A DNA stretch of 64,000 nt from Circinella minor (GCA_016758965.1 JAEPRB010000060.1:62001-126000); one strand, 5' to 3'. Numbered from the stretch's first letter, positions 13,037 to 24,988 are shown. The notes: generated by a model not told the origin, from the letters alone. A program made the numbers and translations.

Positions 13037-13786
13037 ATGTATTCTTTTACATCATTAACTCAACAAAATGATTTATTTGCATTATTATCTTCAACCGCTA
13101 CTCGGACTTCTACTAGTAGCGTAAATGATGGGAGAATTGTAAACGAAGTAACAAATGGTTTAACTTCGTGTGGTGACCATGATAATATATATGTGGATGA
13201 TAATGGGAGCGGTTGTAGCAATAGTAGTAGTGACATGTTTAATTTCCAACAACAACAACAACAACAACAGCAACAAATCTATAGTAATAACAATAACAAT
13301 AATAGCGATGACAATGGCACACTTGTTTTTTCAACCACACCTGTAACTCAGCAGTCATCACCGAATATTACAGATATCCCAACAACAATATCTCATACAT
13401 ACAATAATCAACAACGAGAAGGTCAAGATGAGCTGGTTTCCATGTCACCTAGCACTACTACATTGATAAATTCTGCTACCGAATCTAATAGTAACGAGCA
13501 ACAGCATTCGATAGCGTCATCCGTTTTTGCGCAGCAGGAACAAGCATTCTATTCAAAACCCAGTGATGACCCATATTATTATTGGCCACCATCACAAGAA
13601 GAACAACAACAAACTCTCCCTACTAATTATTCACACAGCAATGCAACAGCAGAAGGTATAGAAGATACCAGAATAACATGTCTGGATTCTGATTATAATA
13701 ATGCCACCAACAATAACAATGAAGGTAAAAAAAAAGTGTTACACTCTTTAAAACCTTGAATTTTGGTTTCTACCAAAAATTCCTTT

Positions 13787-13828
<42 letters not shown>

Positions 13829-15301
13829 CATCATATCAAATATTCACAAACGCTATCACTTTGTTTCACTCTCACGATAAAGATAATATTGGTACTAAGG
13901 CTCATGTATAATAATATAATAAATAGATTTACTGACACTTCAATTGCTTCATCAGCAGCAACAAGCTGCACAACAATCTACACAACAATCTATACAACAA
14001 GCTCCATTACCAAACATGTATCAAACAGATGATGGATCACATAGCAGTAATAGTAGTGTGCAAACTCATAGCGCACTTGAATATGAAGATTTATTCCGAC
14101 GTCGTTCATTTGATACAACTACTGAACAATCATTAATGGTTGCACAACCTCCCCCTCCTCTTTCTCAACAACCGCAAACGCCATTCCCAGATAACACTTT
14201 TCAACATTACCATCAACAGCATCGGGGATCTCTTCCCAATGTCTACATTCCTGGGATGACACAATCGTTCTCATGGAATGATCACTATAATAATAATAAT
14301 AACAATAATAACAATAATAGTAATAATAATAATAATAATAATAAGAAACGACCCCCTTCGTCACCAAAGCAACAACGTTCCAAACGACGACTTGTAAATG
14401 AGATACCAGTATCTACACCAAAGCCCTTTGATGGGCGAAGTAGATCAGTCGACTTCTCTACTTTTAATAAAGAATGGTTTGATATGGTTGATCATAATTA
14501 TTCTTTCGATAATAATAATCATAACAACAGCGATAATGAGATACATGAAGCAATACAACAACAAGGGTCAACAGGATTGATGGCACATCGTCAAGAAAGA
14601 AAACGATCAAGACGTCAACAATATCATGATCCGAAATCAGATATTGTTGTAGAGCCAACAAGAACAGATCAACAAATCGTTCACGACAACGATAGCAACA
14701 ACAACAATAATCATTGTATCATAGAAGACACAGAAGAAGAATTATTTCCTGAAATCAATGATGTAGATTGGGATACAGCACGACATAATCCAACTGCAGT
14801 ACCAAGACGACAGAAGTTACGGTATGGTGGTGATGAATATACACCTAAATGGGTTCGATATACAGGTCAAGCAAAAGAAGGTTATTGCGATAGCTGTAAA
14901 CCAGGTAAATGGTTACAATTAAAGAATAGTGCTTATTGGTATCACAAACAATTCTTTCATGGCATTTCATCCGTTTCTGGTAAACGATTTATGGAACCTC
15001 TTAAACAACGAGCTGGAGATCATGATGCAGTAGAAGGGCTATGTCATCAATGCCATCAATTTGTACCTATTTGTAATGCAAAAAGAAAAACAAGTGTTTT
15101 ATGGTATCGCCATGCTCATAAGGTAAATTTGTTACTGCTATTTATATAACTTATTATCACTCTTTTTTTTGTACTCATACGTTAAAATAATAATACCTTT
15201 TTAATACATATTTTTAGTGCCATATTTATGATAAACCAAAATCAACTACTGTTAGTAAACGTAATAATAGTTTATCAAATTCAAAAAAATTCTTTACTTA
15301 A
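13037..15301 (+). CDS. Transcription regulator with Rua1-type C-terminal domain
   Basis: Three exons (13037-13724, 13927-15122, 15218-15301) give 655 residues. Residues 1-520 are low complexity, with Gln runs, Asn runs and Ser/Thr-rich segments, plus a basic patch (KKRPPSSPKQQRSKRRL) that could be a nuclear localisation signal. Residues about 520-640 match the fungal Rua1 C-terminal domain: KLRYGGDEYTPKWVRYTGQA, a CDSC pair, WLQLKNSAYWYHKQFFHGIS, then GLCHQCHQF and a final Cys-His after the last intron. Rua1 activates ustilagic acid biosynthesis in Ustilago; the spaced Cys and His residues suggest zinc and DNA binding. The Q/N-rich part is probably a transactivation region. Target genes are unknown. 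Intron 1 contains a TA microsatellite. Confidence 0.85.
13791..13824. repeat. (TA)n microsatellite in intron 1 of the Rua1-type gene
   Basis: An uninterrupted TA dinucleotide run of about 17 units lies inside the intron 13725-13926. Confidence 0.9.
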
Positions 15302-15728
15302 AACACAGATAATAATAACACAGAATAAGATATCATTGTATATAAAAATAAACTTTGTTTTTCCGTCTGCGGACAATAACAAAGGGTGATACGGGCAAAA
15401 ATAAATGAAAAAAGTGGAGTATAAACCTATGTGTTACCATGGAGAAGTGAGTTTATTTAAAGTTGTTCATTTTGTTGTTGTTATTTTGGTGTTTAAAAGA
15501 ACAGGAGCACGTTGATTTGGTTACACAAGAAGAGGGGTCCCAACTCAATGATTTTTTTTTTTTTTTTGTAATTGTGAATTCTGTGTGGGTGAGTGGGTAT
15601 CTTTAAAGTCTTTCTTTCTTTCTTTCTTCTCTCTTCTCTTCTTTTTTTTTAACTTTATATTTTTGTTTATTGATTTTCTTCACTTTTTTTTTTCTTTCTC
15701 TCCGGGAAAGTAAAATAATACGTAAAAA

Positions 15729-18700
15729 ATGAATGTTTATGTACCTTTTCAAGATCAAAAAAAGACGGATGCAGAATTGACCCTCAAGGCAATGGGTGTT
15801 CAACTTGGTATTAATATTGGTGTTTCATTACTTGTAATGGCTGGATTTAGTTTTTTACGACCACGCCATACGCTTGTCTATGCTCCAAAATACAAGTTTT
15901 CTAAACCAGAGTAAATATCAAACAATATTCTCTCTCTTTCTATATATTTATATATTAGTTTAATATGTATATAATTTGCTATTAATAATAACAATAACAT
16001 TTTGATATCACTTTGTTATAATAGACAAAGACCACCAGCAATTACCGAAAGAGGTTGGTTTAGTTGGATTAAACCGGTATTAAAAGCAGATGATGATTTT
16101 TTAATGGACACAATTGGATTCGATGCCGTATTATTTCTCAGATTTATACGATTAATCAGGCGATTACTTATTGTAATGAGTATCATTGGTATATGTGCTT
16201 TGATCCCTGTTAATATTGTTGCTACTTACTACACTGGGTAAAGTCTATAAATTTCTATATTTTTTTTTCTTTGTTTCTTTTTGAGGATTTCAAATTCCGA
16301 ATCTTTATATAATTTTTTTTATACAGTTGACCGAACATGTGTAACCATATAGAAATAATATTTATTTACAATTTGACAATATCTGACATTCATTATTAAT
16401 AAAACAAAATAATAATTAATAATGATAGAGATTGGCCACCACCTGCTGGATTGGATTTGTTATCTATTTCAGGTATAAATTTTAATTCTTCAGATGATAC
16501 TTTTGTTCCGGATACCCGATGGTATTGGTCGCCCACGGTTGCCACATGGGTATTCTCCATATTGATTGCTTGGTTCATGTACCGCGCTTCGTGTGACTAT
16601 ATTGAAATGCGTCAACGATTTTTCCGTCATCCGCCTAGTGCTTTGTCCGCTCGATCACTTTTAATAAGTAATGTCCCTAAAAACCATCGTACTGATGAAA
16701 ATTTAAAAGCTTGGATGGATTCAATGCGGTTACCTTACCAAGTACAACAAGCTATAATCGGTTTACATAGTAATAAATTAACCAATCTGACCGAGGAACA
16801 TGAAACCGCCGTAAGACATTTGGAAGACGCTTTATCTAGCTATCTCAATGGTAATAAAAGGAAATTGTACACGCATACATATATATAAATCACTTTCAAG
16901 AACACTTATATCTAAATATATACATATGTATAAATAGATGGAAAATCAATGGATAAAAAGAAACGACCAACAATGCGTGTCGGTGGGTTTCTATTTTGTG
17001 GTGGAAAAAAAGTTGATGCTATTGATTATTATACGGATCAAGTCAAGGAACTTGAAGAAGAAATTAAAAAGCGACGTAAGCATAGCACTAACAAGATCTC
17101 CAATTATGGCTGGGTATCCTTTGATCGAATTGAACATGCACATACAGTCAATCAAACCTTTAACAAACAAGTCGATAAAAAGCAAAAACGTGAATTTGGC
17201 GTCCGTTTATCTCCACCTCCCAAGGATTTAGTTTGGCCTAATTTACCCATGGATGTTAAAGTTCGCCGTACAAGACAATGGGTGGGTCGTTTAATTTATG
17301 TAATCTTGATTTTTGTCTGGATGATACCTGTTGGTGCACTTTCGGCAACTTCCAATATAGTCAACTTAATTCGCTTGTTCCCCAATTCTAAGGAATTTAT
17401 TGACAATAATACCATATTGATGGGTATTATTCAAGCTTGGTTTACACCTATTGTGATGGCATTGTTCTTTATTTTATTACCTCATTTGTTCCGATTCTTA
17501 TCCAAGCAACAAGGTTATCAAACACATACGACATTGGATCGAAAAGTACTAGTCAAACTTTATGTATTTTTCATTATCAACAATTTGCTTGTATTCACAT
17601 TAGCATCTATTTTTATTGGTATTTTTGGTCAAATTCGATCCCTAATCTTATCCGGTACATTGAATGATGATCAAAACTCGGTTGAAGATTATATCACCCA
17701 AATGGCCAAGAACATTTCGGATGTATCCACTTTTTGGATTAATTATGTTTGTATCAAGGCACTTGGATTAACCATGGAAATGGCACAGCTTGTCCCGCTT
17801 CTCATTATTACACTCCGAAAATGGATAACTCGCCCTAGTCCACGAGAATTACGGGAAGTGGCTCAACCACCTGAATTTGATTACCCCTTAGCATACAATA
17901 TGCTTTTGTTTTTCTTTACCATCGCTTTGCTGTATTCAGCCATTGCTCCCTTGATTTTACCATTTGCATTGTTATTCTTTACAATGTCAACGGTAGTATA
18001 CAAATACATGTTGATGTATATTTTTGTCACAAAAACAGAAAGTGGTGGACGTATTTGGCCCGTTTTGTTCCAAGCTATCATGATATCCACATTGCTTTTC
18101 CAAGTTCTCATGATTATTATTTTATCACTCAAAAATGGATATGTGCAATGCTATGTACTAATTCCATTACCTATCTTAACTATTATTTTCCAATATTTTT
18201 ATTATCGTCGAATGCAAACATTGGGTGAATTCCTTGTGGGTACCGATTCGTCTTCTGGTGTTCTCTTGCCTATTCCTATTGAAAATGAAGCCATGATAAA
18301 AGACGAAAATGATGATGAAAGGATTCAGTCATTGGATTATAACAATAAGAAGAAAAAGAAAAAGGAGACAACAACAACTAACAGCGGTGACAAGGAGAAT
18401 GATTTATCTAAACAATTCCAAGATCCAGGTTTACACAAGAAATTAATGACACCAATGATTCATGATGATGTCATGCACTTGTTACCACAAGTATATCATA
18501 AAACTGAAAATACCATGAGTGAAGGAATTGAAATGATGCGCCATCGTATGGACCTGAATCAACAACATGGATTTGAACATCAACAATCAAATAGCCAACG
18601 AGAGAGCCGTCGCTTAACCGTACTCGAAATGAATGACGGTTCACCCATCAAGTTCTGTGCCGTTGCCGAAGATGAAGAAATGGATGTTGAATCAGACGGT

Positions 18701-19987
18701 ACAGAAGAAAGCGATAATGAATCTACACCATTAAATCGATCTGCAACTGCCATTGATAATAGCCGATTTTTTGATGATAGTGATGAAGACGAAACACGCA
18801 GTCAACAAGGACTAATGAATAATAATCATATGGAAAAGGCATGGCAATATAGTAATTCTGATCAAGACCATCATCAAAATAAAAATCGTAGTAGCAGTAG
18901 TAAGAGTAGTTATCATTCAAGACTTTCTTCGGATGCAAGCAGTATGAGTGTTCGACAATCTGCTGCGGTTTTGGTGACAAATATTATGGCGAGTAGTAAT
19001 AGTAACAATGGGAATGACGATGATGACAATGATGATATGAATTCAATGATTGTACAAGCAGTTATTTCAAGACGAAACTCGGCACCTGAATATACAACTT
19101 TGTTTTGGTCTAATAATGTTGATGATATTACTACTACGGATCAATCATCTTTAAGACGACATGTTTCAATGCCTGAGCTATTACCTCGACCTGAATCTCA
19201 CAAAAAAGAACAAAAAATAGCAACAGTTATTGATGGTCCTGTGATTGAACTACGACGTAACTCTGCCCCGTGGTATAACAGTACCAGAAATCAACAACAA
19301 CACGAAGAAAGAGAAAGACAAGACGAAAATGTCAATAATAGTACTATCCCAGCAGTTGTTCCTCAATTACGACGAAATCAAACCATGCCGTTAAGAAGAC
19401 GTCCGATGAACTTGATGGAGGATCCACCCATAAACGACGACGAACAAGAAGCAGAGATGATAAATAATTTTGACTCAACAAAGATAATAAATAGAAGAGT
19501 TATTAGTGGTTCGAGTAACCAATTCGACATTTTACCATCCATACAGCAGCAACAACAACAACGGCAACTAAGTAGATCTATGTCCGTTCACGAATCCATA
19601 GAAAATGGAAGACGTTCATGGTATTGGACCATGGAGGCACCGCCTTCATCAACAGGAGAAGAAGATAATGGTTATGATACGTCATCGTCGACCCGACCCC
19701 CTTCATCCTTATTGGTTCGGTCGCGTACAATGCCAGGACGTCATAGTATAACTTCATCCATTGTTAATTCACGTTATCGAATTACCTATTATGATGACTT
19801 GTTGAATAGTGATATTCCTTCATTACCGGAATTTGGAAATCAACAACAACGAGAATCATATGCGTCAAGTGGTTTTGAACAATACTATTATCGTCCTGAC
19901 GACGATGACAATGATGTTAGAAGAAATAATAGAAATTCTGGTAATAACGAGTATTACCATCATCAAGGAACACGCCCACAACAATAG
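15729..19987 (+). CDS. CSC1/OSCA-type calcium-permeable channel with long phospho-motif tail
   Basis: Four exons (15729-15910, 16025-16237, 16429-16850, 16938-19987) give 1288 residues. An N-terminal membrane segment (LGINIGVSLLVMAGFSFL) is followed by two more (LLIVMSIIGICALIPV; TVATWVFSILIAWFMY), a cytosolic domain (SARSLLISNVPKNHRTDE; KKRPTMRVGGFLFCGGKKVD) and the conserved multi-span core at about residues 385-700, including WPNLPMDVKVRRTRQWVG. This is the fungal CSC1/DUF221 layout of osmosensitive or mechanosensitive cation channels, or related TMEM63-like proteins. The last about 560 residues form an unusually long, acidic, Ser-rich cytosolic tail with repeated RRNSAP-like motifs. The location is probably plasma membrane. 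Ion selectivity is inferred from the family. Confidence 0.9.
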
Positions 19988-20970
19988 CATCAGCATCAAT
20001 AGAATCAACGCCAAAATAATCATTTTAATAGTTATTATTAACTAGACATTACCCCTTTCTACTATTACATACCATATTTAATTCACTTGTATAAACTTTA
20101 ATCTTTTTTTTTTTTTGACTAGTAATAAATATTATATATAAAACTTTGGATCTATTATTAATTCTTTTTAAGTTACGTGAATACGTAACAAATACGTATG
20201 TAATGCAAAACAATATTAGAATTGATAATTTCAGTGAAGATATCCTTCATGAGTTCAAAGAGCTTCTCACCCTGTTTATTGTAATTGTTAGCTTCCCTTT
20301 ATATTTGTAAGAAAAGGAACAAGCTAGCAGTAAATTCATTTTTTTTTTAACTATAAACCATGAAATTGTTTATATAAAAAAAACCAACAAACAAAATGGT
20401 TTTTGACAAAAACAACAAAAAGGAAGTTCCCTTTGTGTAAAAACATTTACCTCTCATAACATGAATTTATCTACATAATGATATTTCGGTAAACGAAAAG
20501 AGCTTACATCTAAAACATATACTTCCCTTCACAAAAGTATACATCGATCAATTATTATCTCTTGACAGTTTGTTCTTTGAAATGTTAGGTATTCTTAATA
20601 TTTCTTACACAGATTTTATAATATACAATTACCGATATGATCGTAGTATTGGTCCACCTAACAACGCAGTAGCAAATTTACTACTTTCCAACTCCAATTA
20701 TATACTTGTTTGTCCAGTACGTATGACATTGGTCAGCATTGTTATTATTAGGTTTAACATAATTATAATGTAATAGGTATTTGAAGAGATGAATTAAGCG
20801 AGAAAGATCAATTCACCTCAGAAATAAAATTTAGATGAACTTTTTATTATTATTTTTTATAAGATACACAGAAATATAATAGTTGTACAGTATAGAGAAG
20901 AGATATTATCATTACACAGGAAAAAGCTTAAAAATTAATGAGATAAAAAAGAAGTATGAAATCTCAATAA
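19988..20970. other. Intergenic, no gene supported
   Basis: A/T-rich DNA lies downstream of the channel gene. One 67-codon open frame near 20,570-20,773 resembles no family and is not supported as a gene. Confidence 0.5.
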
Positions 20971-21521
20971 CTAATTATAACCATCTACATCACGTCCACT
21001 ACCATGATCATTGTTGTTTGCATTTGTCCGTCTAGTTTTCTTCTTGACATATGTAAATAGCGTGTCTAGACTGTAAGATCGCTCTGGACTCGAGTATACT
21101 CGATAACTGTGTAATTTTTTCTTAGCTACCTCTCGGTAAAATGCTGGCTCAACAACTTTAGTCCATATTTATAAGATGGTGTTTATATTGATATAATAGA
21201 TCTACCGTACTCTTGAAATTTTTTAAGTTATCTAGTTAGATGGAATCATCATATCACCCATATGATAAGCACAATATGCGCCATCAACATGTCTCCCTTC
21301 TGTTATATAACCATTTCGGCTTACCAGCGGTATATACATATCATATAATTAATTGTGTATAATGTATAGAATGTACAAGACTTAAACGATAGAATGAGCT
21401 TACCGACCCAATCCATCCCCTGCAGTACAAGTAATTTATCATATTTATTATCATCGATGCTCATTTTTTCCAAGCCCTTTAAAATCGCTTTATTACAGTA
21501 AAAACCCTGTTTTTTGCACAT
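20971..21521 (-). pseudogene. Decayed multi-exon gene of an unrecognised, probably Mucoromycota-specific family
   Basis: Three coding-like blocks lie in order on this strand. At 21521-21408 is MCKKQGFYCNKAILKGLEK, running to VLQGMDWVG and a donor GTAAGC. At 21322-21235 is GYITEGRHVDGAYCAYHMGD, running to IPSN and then a stop. At 21165-20971 is VVEPAFYREVAKKKLHSYRV, running to YVKKKTRRTNANNN and TAG. Between blocks two and three the frame shifts twice, passing through a region readable as DNLKNFKSTVDLLYQY. The composition is clearly protein-like, yet no single intact frame or clean splice set joins everything. I have a general impression of a Mucorales hypothetical family with GMDWVG and EPAFYR motifs, but I cannot name it or give a function. 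Confidence 0.55.
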
Positions 21522-21619
21522 ATTTTAGCCTAAATCCCACTCTAACTTTACTATGTTTTCTACCCTACTTTTTGAACACCCATAGTTTTTGGCACTACTT
21601 ATCCCACATGTGCAAAAAA
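21510..21619. repeat. Inverted-repeat unit with 12-bp perfect arms
   Basis: TTTTTTGCACAT at 21510-21521 is perfectly repeated in inverse orientation as ATGTGCAAAAAA at 21608-21619. The interior is A/T-rich and non-coding. The size (110 bp) and terminal position of the arms fit a small TIR element or a hairpin, abutting the decayed gene. The T/A-runs make part of the match cheap, so confidence is moderate. Confidence 0.45.
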
Positions 21620-21968
21620 AAAAAATGGGGTTCAACTGTAGTTCGAATATTTTTTTTACTTGGTGTTTCTTACCAAGCTCAGGAGACGTACTATCATTTT
21701 TTCATTCTAAGGAACCCAAATTGATACGTATTCATTGTACTTAGCAATAGATCAATACGACGACCAACAATGACCTTCTTGTCATTTTATCGTTATAAGC
21801 ACACGCTTTATGTTCTCGAACCTATTCCGTTGGTTATGTTTCACCACTATTGCAATGATGTAATATGTTCTTAGGATATATTATGATAATAGACATTATC
21901 AATTAAAAAACCATTACACTTGCTTACTCTTTCACTTCTAATTTTGTTTTTTTCCAAAAAAAATAATA

Positions 21969-22066
21969 GAGGGTTTTCAAAAATGAAAAAATCGATTTTG
22001 AAAATCTACGAAGATTTCGTCGATTTCGAAAGCTGCGAAAAAAAAAAATTATTTTTGGAAACCCCC
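21969..22066. mobile_element. 98-bp MITE-like element with TIRs and TA flanks
   Basis: The left end GAGGGTTTTCAAAAAT and the inverted right end GGGGGTTTCCAAAAAT match at 14 of 16 positions. The unit is flanked by the dinucleotide TA on both sides (21967-21968 and 22067-22068), as expected for TA-targeting Tc1/mariner-type elements. The interior cannot encode a protein. A related left end lies at 22234. Confidence 0.55.
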
Positions 22067-22233
22067 TAATATCAAGCCAAAGTTACAACACGCTGATGAT
22101 GCGTGCGCTCTATTTTGTTCAGCGCCAGGGCTTGATGAAAACTCGCTCTGATCCAGGAGACTTGCGATCAGAATGTCGAATAAGTCCAGCATCTGGATCA
22201 TCTCGTTGTCGTCCATACATTGATCCAATAATA

Positions 22234-22280
22234 GGGGGTTTTTTCAAAAATGAAATCGGCGAAATTGAAAACTGCGGTTC
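22234..22280. mobile_element. Truncated second copy of the MITE-like left end
   Basis: After a TA at 22232-22233, GGGGGTTTTTTCAAAAATGA is followed by AATCGGCGAAATTGAAAA and ACTGCGG. This matches the left half of the 98-bp element in the same orientation. No right terminus was found nearby, so the copy is truncated or has diverged. Confidence 0.45.
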
Positions 22281-22429
22281 TCGAGATCCACACACAAGTC
22301 TGCGTACGGCATTTTTTCCGGGACTTGGCTTCCTATATATAGTTTTATTATGAATTATAGGTTAAATAAGCAAATATATTAAACAAATCGAAATTATTCT
22401 CTACCTTTTCAATTTCATTATATACGATA

Positions 22430-22810
22430 CTCATATCCGTTGTCACCCCTTCGGGGGAGAAAAAACTCTTTTTTTTTCAGTAATACTTCTTCATACATCT
22501 CCTTGCTGTTTATTTGACATTTGAAAAATGCGTCATAAAGTTCTACAGCGAATACGGAATAATGACAATCTTTTGAAAGTTAGTAAGATAGAACGCTCCA
22601 TAATATCTAATGCACAATTTCGATTGCCCAACTACTTACTTTAATGTTTCACTAACGGTAGTAGTTTGTTTAAGGCCAATAAGATGATGCAAAAAAAAAA
22701 AAAAAAAAAACGATCAAGGCGAAAGTCGGTGGTTGGCCATTTTCTTTTGCCGGATTAATTTCTATGATGTCAAATAAATCCAATTGTCCTTTGAACTAAA
22801 GAAAACTAAA
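22430..22810 (-). pseudogene. Coding-like remnants, possibly the 5' part of the decayed gene
   Basis: On this strand short coding-like blocks occur: FKGQLDLFDIIEINPAKENG from near 22800, a middle block reading YYGAFYLTNFQKI near 22610, and VELYDAFFKCQINSKEMYEE near 22530. They sit in different frames, are broken by stops and by an A-run at 22691-22710, and lie in the right order and orientation to be upstream pieces of the decayed gene at 20971-21521. That connection is inference. Confidence 0.35.
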
Positions 22811-23575
22811 CTAAGAATAAATAAACAAATACAATAAATGCAGTACTCATGTTTTAGACTATCGATCTATTTACCAATTTATATCCCTTTTCAATAGCAA
22901 TCTACGGAATAGTCTCACTTGTCACAACGTATTATCATATTATAGCCAACCCTTGGTTTTTACACACCTGAAATTTCCTGATTTTTTTTATTGCATCTCA
23001 TCAATTATCCTTTGTTGACATTTTGGTATTTCACTATTCAGATAGTTTACTCCCGATAAGCGCAACTCCCCTCTCCCCCAAAAAAAAAATGTGGATGCAA
23101 AGTTCCAAGTTGCGATTCCATCAAGTGTTTTTTACATTTCCAAAAACAAAGGGTGCATAATTAAGAGATTTGCAAAAGTGGGAGGTGGAAAAAAGGAGGG
23201 GTTGACTGTATCTTCTTCTTGTAGTATTGTATCGTCATTTGCATCATCTAATAATCTGCTTTCATTATGCTTTTCTTCAACTGGGTTACATTTCTGTTCT
23301 GATTCAATATCGGTTTCACTAACTTATTGGGTAAAACAATTGTTTGTTCAGGTAAAGTGGTACTATTCTAAATATTGATAGCAAAGCAAAGTGCGTCTGG
23401 TTATATTGGGAGTACATTGATAAATGGTATAATATAGGAGCAGATTATATACTTACAGTATTACTATGACTATGGTGATTTATTGTCATTTTGTAAAAAA
23501 AAAAAAAAAAAAAAAAAACTGGCGTACAGCCAACACACACCCGGTTTAGTTGAAAACATAAAAATATTTTATAAT

Positions 23576-24600
23576 GGTAAACATGTTAACCACAATTTTC
23601 TTGCCATGGAACTAGAAGGTGAACACACCGATTACAGTTGGACTTGACTTAATGACAAAACTTGGAATTGAAATAAATGGGTTTAACAGCTTTTTGGGAA
23701 GAAAAAGTTATGAGAACGTCTTCGTCATTTCAACCATCTATTGAAGCAAATAAAAAAAATCCTTAAAAAACTCTTTCTGCACTGTTATCCCAATCGGTCA
23801 TTAATCTTAACATGCCAGAAGACACAGTTGCACATAGATGACACTATCCACTGCCAATAGCATACAAAGAGTTAATTGATAAACAAATTAAATAATGACT
23901 TTACGATGGCGTCATAGAACCTGCTCCACTTAACACTGCATTTACAGTTACAAGGAGAAAGAATCGGTAGATGGAAGCTATACGTACCAAAAAAAAAAAA
24001 AAAAAAAAAAAAGAGCCTGCACTGGTCCACGTCATATAAACCAGTTGCTTATAGAAACAGAAATCGATAAATTTACTCTTCCACTCATAAGAGACAATTT
24101 TTCATTTGTTACGTACAAGGATCTATCGTCTTTACAACTCTTGATTATAAAACAAGCGTTTCACCGCTTCGAAATATATAAACCATATAGAAATCGGATC
24201 GCTTTTTAACCAGATGGTCATCATACACAATATCAATTTAGAAGTGCTCTATTCGGTTTGCGTTTAATTTGTTCTGTTTATCAACGAACAATGAGAATCA
24301 TTTTTCAAAAATATGCTTCTCGTCACAAATTTCATTGATGACATTATTATCTTTAGCCCAGACTTAGAAGCACATGCTACCTATGTAAAAGCTGCTAGTG
24401 ATAAATTAACAGAGGTACAATAAATCTTAAGCCCGGATAACATGTTTTGCACAACATTGTATATATCTTTTAGAGTTTTGCGTTTTTTCCGCAAAAGGCA
24501 TAATACACTGAATAAAATAAAGGTAAGGAATTTACAATCGTTTCCAACACGAACTACAGGTCATTGTATTCAAAGATTTGCTGATACTGTAAACATCTCA
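23576..24600 (+). mobile_element. Ty3/gypsy-type retrotransposon pol relic (protease end and reverse transcriptase)
   Basis: Fragments in three frames read in pol order. The aspartic-protease C-terminal motif is ITVGLDLMTKLGIEINGF near 23635-23690. The pre-RT block is PLPIAYKELIDKQ near 23850 and VIEPAPLNTAF near 23915. Reverse-transcriptase blocks follow: YKPVAYRN, KQAFHRFEIYKPYRNRIAF, GHHTQYQFRSALFGLR, then DDIIIFSPDLEAHATYVKAA near 24337-24400, and TTGHCIQRF near 24555. Several stops, frameshifts and a long A-run at 23990-24012 show that it is dead. No LTRs, RNase H or integrase were recognised. Confidence 0.85.
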
Positions 24601-24603
24601 ATA

Positions 24604-24988
24604 AAAATAATAAAAATAAAAATAATGGCAAGAAAAATAATAAAGAATAATGATAATAACACTATTAAAACATATGTGTGATTATTTAAAGTGTTGTTAT
24701 TACTATCAGTTAAGTATAAAAGCGAAAGTTTCTATTAGGATTTAGAGTCAATAGAGAGAATAGAAAAAATGAGCAAAAGGATATTTTAAGTATTACATAA
24801 ACCTTTGCCTAGATACAGCTTATTTGTTTAACAAAAAAGACTCTTTGGCAACATTAAATATCATGCTTAAAAAGAACTGTTTTTTAATCTCCCGACCAAG
24901 AACAAAAAACTTAAATTTTGTATTCCAGGTACATTTCGTGTTCTTTTATTCCCTTCTTTTAGCTTCTGCGAAAAATTAAAAAATAAAA
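24604..24988. other. Gap upstream of the NELF-C/D gene
   Basis: A/T-rich spacer separates the retroelement relic from the NELF-C/D start codon; it presumably carries the promoter and 5' leader. No distinct element was recognised. Confidence 0.5.

Noticed and set aside
12712..13071. Open frame of about 119 codons on the + strand before the Rua1-type gene
   Set aside because: It is pyrimidine-tract and A-run translation (Lys, Phe and Leu runs) crossing into the true start; it fits a 5' leader better.
21600..21660. GTTCGAA-like sequence resembling a tRNA T-loop
   Set aside because: No matching acceptor or anticodon stems on either side.
22446..22457. CCCC-TTCG-GGGG hairpin followed by a T-run, resembling a small terminator
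   Set aside because: Only four base pairs, inside a decayed coding-like block; factor-independent terminators of this kind are not expected for fungal protein genes, and no RNA gene precedes it.
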